A stretch of DNA of 64,000 nucleotides, taken from Streptomyces sp. NBC_01707. GTDB taxonomy: Bacteria; Actinomycetota; Actinomycetes; Streptomycetales; Streptomycetaceae. Under the pieces are notes generated by a model, which saw only the letters and a program-made list of their open reading frames with translations, ran no database searches and had not been told where the DNA came from. The stretch covers positions 4,154,001 to 4,218,000 of the forward strand of contig NZ_CP109190.1 in the NCBI RefSeq assembly GCF_041438805.1. Reading direction: 5' to 3'. This document shows positions 61,223-64,000 of this stretch, one piece after another. The translations under genes were made by a program, and so were the position numbers. Position 1 is the stretch's first letter. The number at the start of each line of letters is the position of its first letter.

Positions 61223-62326
61223 GTGGGTTTCCGCGAGCACGCTTCCCGTGTGAGACGCATCGTGGGAATCGTCCTGGCGGTGCTGCTGATCGGCGGAGTG
61301 GCAGTAGCCGTCGTAGCAGGCCGCGACAGCAAGGACACGAGCACGGCAACGAAGACCGTGCGTGGAGTGATCGGGTCGGAGAAGGCGGAGTTCTTCGCCG
61401 ATCCCGAAGTGGTGAAGGCCCTTGCTGCCAAGGGGTTCACCGTGAAGGCGGAGACGTCCGGGTCCTGGGCGATGGACCAACTTCCCCTCAAGGACTACGA
61501 CTTCGCCTTCCCCGGCTCGAAGGCACCCGCCGATGAGCTGCAGCGCAGGTCGTCCGTCAAGGGCGGACCGATCCGGCCCTTCTACTCGCCGCTCGTCGTC
61601 GTCGCCCACCGCGGCGCCGCGCAGGTGCTGGCGGACAACGGGCTGGCGACACTGAGCGGCAAGTCCAGCGGAAAGCTGCTCATGGCCCCGTACTTGAAGG
61701 CCGCGAAGGCGGACCGGACCTGGCAGCAGCTCAAGGGCGCGGGAGAACATGCTGAGTTGACGGGCACGGTGTTCATCACGAGCACCGACCCCGTGGCGTC
61801 CAACTCCGGCGCGCTCTACCTCGCCGCCGCCTCGTACGTCGCCGACGGCGGCCGGGTCGCCGCCGACGAGGCCGCTGTCGACCGCACCGCGCCGCTGATG
61901 AAGAAGCTGATCCAGGTGCAGGGGGCGCAGCAGACCAGCAGCGACGCGCCGTTCCGGGACTTCATCAGCGGAGTCGGCAATCCGCTGGTCCTGGTGTACG
62001 AGTCACAGGTCGCCTCGCTGCTGCTGCAGAAGCAGGAGCTCGGGGATCTGGTCGTCCTCTATCCGGACACCACCGTCTCCAGCGACCACACCCTCGTACC
62101 GCTGACCGACTCGGGACGGCAGTTCGGCGAACTGCTCTCCACCGACCGGCGCCTGCGCGAGCTCGCCGTACGGCACGGTTTCCGCCCCCAGGGCGCGGCG
62201 GCCGAGTTCACCGCCGCGACCGCCGGTCACACCGACTACATCGACCAACAGCTGACCGGGATCCGCCAGGCGCCCGTGCCCACCGCAACGGTGCTGCGCG
62301 CGATGGCCCGCCGGACCCGCGGCTGA
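61223..62326 (+). CDS. Extracellular binding-protein-like membrane protein of a TelA operon
   Basis: The 367-residue protein has an N-terminal membrane anchor (IVGIVLAVLLIGGVAVAVVA) and an extracellular type II periplasmic-binding-like fold: GVIGSEKAEFFADPEVVKAL, FTVKAETSGSWAMDQLPLKD, YDFAFPGSKAPADELQ, GTVFITSTDPVASNSGALYL, LVLVYESQVASLL. It overlaps the next gene by one base. GTG at 61223 or 61250 could be the start. Such proteins occur in operons with TelA-like and VWA proteins; ligand unknown. Confidence 0.82.
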   Translation: MGFREHASRVRRIVGIVLAVLLIGGVAVAVVAGRDSKDTSTATKTVRGVIGSEKAEFFADPEVVKALAAKGFTVKAETSGSWAMDQLPLKDYDFAFPGSKAPADELQRRSSVKGGPIRPFYSPLVVVAHRGAAQVLADNGLATLSGKSSGKLLMAPYLKAAKADRTWQQLKGAGEHAELTGTVFITSTDPVASNSGALYLAAASYVADGGRVAADEAAVDRTAPLMKKLIQVQGAQQTSSDAPFRDFISGVGNPLVLVYESQVASLLLQKQELGDLVVLYPDTTVSSDHTLVPLTDSGRQFGELLSTDRRLRELAVRHGFRPQGAAAEFTAATAGHTDYIDQQLTGIRQAPVPTATVLRAMARRTRG

Positions 62327-63543
62327 TGACCCACGCTTCCCGGGAGACCTCACCCATGACCGGAGCCGAGCCGCAGCCGCTCGTCCTCACTCCGCCCGAG
62401 CCCGTCGCCCCCGTCCGTACCGAGCAGGCCGCCGGTCTCGTCCCGGTCGACGACTCGGTGCGCACGGAGATGACCCGACGTGCCACCGAGTACGTCGGCA
62501 GCCTCGCCGGGCTCGACGCCCGCTCGCCCGAGTTCACCACCAGGATCGGGGAGATCGCCGCCCTCGGGCAGGGCGACATCCGCAGCGCCGCCCAGCAGTC
62601 CAACCGGATGCTGGACCGTACGGTCCGCGAGCTCTCCGCCGGATCGGGGGACGGGGACGCGCAGTCGAGGGTCGGTGCCTCGCTCGTCGAGCTGCGCCGC
62701 ACCGTCGAGGACCTCGATCCGCGCGACACCCCCGGCCGCGGCGCCCGCCGGCTGCTGGCGAGACTTCCCGGCGGCAACAGGCTGCGCGACCATGTCGCGA
62801 AGTACGCCTCCGCACAGTCCACCCTCAACAGGATCGTCGGCTCGCTCCGCGGCGGCCAGGACGAACTGCGCCGCGACAACGCCGCTCTGCACACCGAGCG
62901 CACCCGGCTCTGGGAGACGATGGGCAAGCTCCAGGAGTACGTGGTCCTCACCGAGGCCCTGGACGGCGCCGTCGAGCAGCGCATCCGGGCGACGGAGGCC
63001 GCCGACCCCGTGCAGGCGGACGCCCTGCGGGCCGATGTGCTGTTCCCTGTACGGCAGAAGCACCAGGATCTGCTGACCCAGCTCGCGGTCTGCGCGCAGG
63101 GGTATCTGGCGATGGACGTCGTGCGCCGCAACAACGAGGAGCTGATCAGGGGCGTCGACCGCGCCGCGACCACGACGGTCTCCGCGCTGCGGATCGCCGT
63201 GATGCTGGCATCGGCGCTGGAGAGCCAGCGCAAGGTGAGCGAACAGGTGCAGGTGCTGCGCTCCACGACGGAGGATCTGATCCGCGGCAATGCGGAGATG
63301 CTCGCCACGCAGAGCGGGGAGATCCAGCGGATCGCCGCCGACCCTGCGGTGGGTGCGGAGACGCTGCGGACGGCGTTCCAGCAGATCTACCGCACGCTGG
63401 ACGCGATCGACACGTACAAGGTGCAGGCGACCGAGTCCATGGCGGCGACCGTCGAGTCACTGACGGCCGAACTCCAGCAGGCGAGCAGCCACTTGGAGCG
63501 CAGCCGGTCCGCGGGCGCCCTCGAGGGCGGTGGTCTCGGATGA
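62326..63543 (+). CDS. TelA/toxic anion resistance family protein
   Basis: The 405-residue protein matches the TelA family, linked by name to tellurite and toxic anion resistance though the mechanism is unknown. It is mostly helical with long coiled coils: EFTTRIGEIAALGQGDIRSA, AQSTLNRIVGSLRGGQDELR, MGKLQEYVVLTEALDGAVEQ, VRQKHQDLLTQLAVCAQGYL, AMDVVRRNNEELIRGVDRAA. No signal peptide or membrane helix is seen. It overlaps both neighbours by one to four bases, showing translational coupling. Confidence 0.93.
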   Translation: MTHASRETSPMTGAEPQPLVLTPPEPVAPVRTEQAAGLVPVDDSVRTEMTRRATEYVGSLAGLDARSPEFTTRIGEIAALGQGDIRSAAQQSNRMLDRTVRELSAGSGDGDAQSRVGASLVELRRTVEDLDPRDTPGRGARRLLARLPGGNRLRDHVAKYASAQSTLNRIVGSLRGGQDELRRDNAALHTERTRLWETMGKLQEYVVLTEALDGAVEQRIRATEAADPVQADALRADVLFPVRQKHQDLLTQLAVCAQGYLAMDVVRRNNEELIRGVDRAATTTVSALRIAVMLASALESQRKVSEQVQVLRSTTEDLIRGNAEMLATQSGEIQRIAADPAVGAETLRTAFQQIYRTLDAIDTYKVQATESMAATVESLTAELQQASSHLERSRSAGALEGGGLG

Positions 63544-64000
63544 CCAGCCGGCTGAGAAGACTGCGACGCCGGGTGTCGCGCACACTCGCGTCGCTGCTGG
63601 CCGCCGCGGTGCTCGTACCGCTGGCGGCGTGTTCGGCGACGGACGGTCCCGAGCCGCCCGGGAAGAAGGATGACGGCGCTCCTCGGACCGGGACGCTGCG
63701 GGTGCTCGCTTCCAGCGAACTCGCCGATATGAAGCCTCTGTTGGAGCAGGCCCGAAAGGCGACCGGGATCACCGTGCGGCCCACCTGGACCGGAACGCTC
63801 GACGCCGTCGAACAGCTCGGGTCCGGGAAGGCGGACGGGGCGTACGACGCGGTGTGGCTGTCGTCCGACGACTATCTGCGGCTCCGTCCGGACGCGGCGA
63901 AGCGGATCACTTCCGAGACCCCGCTGATGACGTCGCCGGTCGCCCTCGGCGTCAAGCCGTCGGTGGTGAAACGACTCGGCTGGGACCAGGTGGACGTCAC
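63540..64000 (+). CDS. Substrate-binding lipoprotein of the TelA operon (partial)
   Basis: The ATG overlaps the stop of the TelA-like gene (ATGA). The visible 153 residues start with a basic region and a lipoprotein signal (SLLAAAVLVPLAACSATDG, Cys31). The mature part begins like a solute-binding protein: TLRVLASSELADMKPLLEQA, ITVRPTWTGTLDAVEQLG, YDAVWLSSDDYLRLRPDAA, LMTSPVALGVKPSVVKRLGW. In similar operons this protein continues into a von Willebrand A domain; that part lies beyond the right edge. Confidence 0.88.
   Translation, partial: MTSRLRRLRRRVSRTLASLLAAAVLVPLAACSATDGPEPPGKKDDGAPRTGTLRVLASSELADMKPLLEQARKATGITVRPTWTGTLDAVEQLGSGKADGAYDAVWLSSDDYLRLRPDAAKRITSETPLMTSPVALGVKPSVVKRLGWDQVDV

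Noticed and set aside
1..64000. CRISPR arrays, tRNA or rRNA genes, integrases, transposases
   Set aside because: I read through for regular spaced repeats, cloverleaf-like sequences ending in CCA-type 3' ends, and recombinase motifs and found none that could be supported.

Overview
The window is a 64 kb piece of a high-GC actinomycete chromosome, almost certainly Streptomyces. The base composition, the strong G/C bias at third codon positions, the many GTG starts and the gene families (DasR-type chitinase operator, SpoIIE/HATPase regulator, Tad pilus with TadE-like proteins, IclR and TetR divergons, PGRP amidase) all fit. I see no tRNA, rRNA, CRISPR array, integrase or transposase. Long open frames opposite most genes are shadows caused by the GC bias.

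Layout. 1-6.2 kb holds housekeeping and stand-alone genes: a partial PIN-PhoH protein, an isoprenyl diphosphate synthase, an aldo/keto reductase, an AlkZ-like DNA glycosylase, a hypothetical protein and a methyltransferase. 6.2-15.2 kb is a pilin-related island: a prepilin peptidase, a DUF192 protein, a lipoprotein, a large Flp-pilin/Hint/toxin fusion with a probable immunity gene, a second very large protein with an internal pilin-type signal, another lipoprotein and several unknowns. 15.4-31 kb holds oxidoreductases, a PGRP amidase, a CorA-like transporter, a CDP-alcohol phosphatidyltransferase, a SpoIIE-like protein lacking key metal ligands, a large subtilase with a LuxR-type neighbour and small unknowns. 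31.1-43.1 kb is a complete Tad/Flp pilus locus read leftwards (CpaB, TadZ, two TadE, TadA, TadB, TadC, a histidine kinase/response regulator pair, Flp pilin, TadG-like, lipoprotein, OmpA-like). 43.7-47.7 kb holds a GH18 chitinase with a DasR operator and a Ser/Thr kinase. 47.7-54.8 kb is a divergent catabolic cluster (GntP permease, RidA, IclR, PfkB kinase facing a D-amino-acid deaminase-like enzyme and an N-acyl-D-amino-acid deacylase). 54.8-64 kb holds a siderophore-interacting protein/TetR pair, a trypsin-like protease, an arylamine N-acetyltransferase, an aminotransferase and a TelA-type operon running off the right edge.

The most interesting system links two distant regions. The Flp pilin at 33.0 kb and the 541-residue protein at 9.1 kb share nearly the same prepilin cleavage site and hydrophobic helix, but the latter continues into a Hint autoprocessing domain and a C-terminal toxin-like domain and is followed by a small immunity-like gene. 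The only prepilin peptidase in the window sits beside this toxin, not in the Tad operon. Clusters of a GGGCCC-centred motif (often TTGGGCCC, TGGGCCCA or GGGCCCAA) lie upstream of the peptidase, the toxin, the second giant pilin-like protein, two unknown genes and the Flp pilin itself. This suggests one co-regulated set in which a Tad pilus or its secretion machinery displays or delivers a polymorphic toxin. That function is an inference from architecture.
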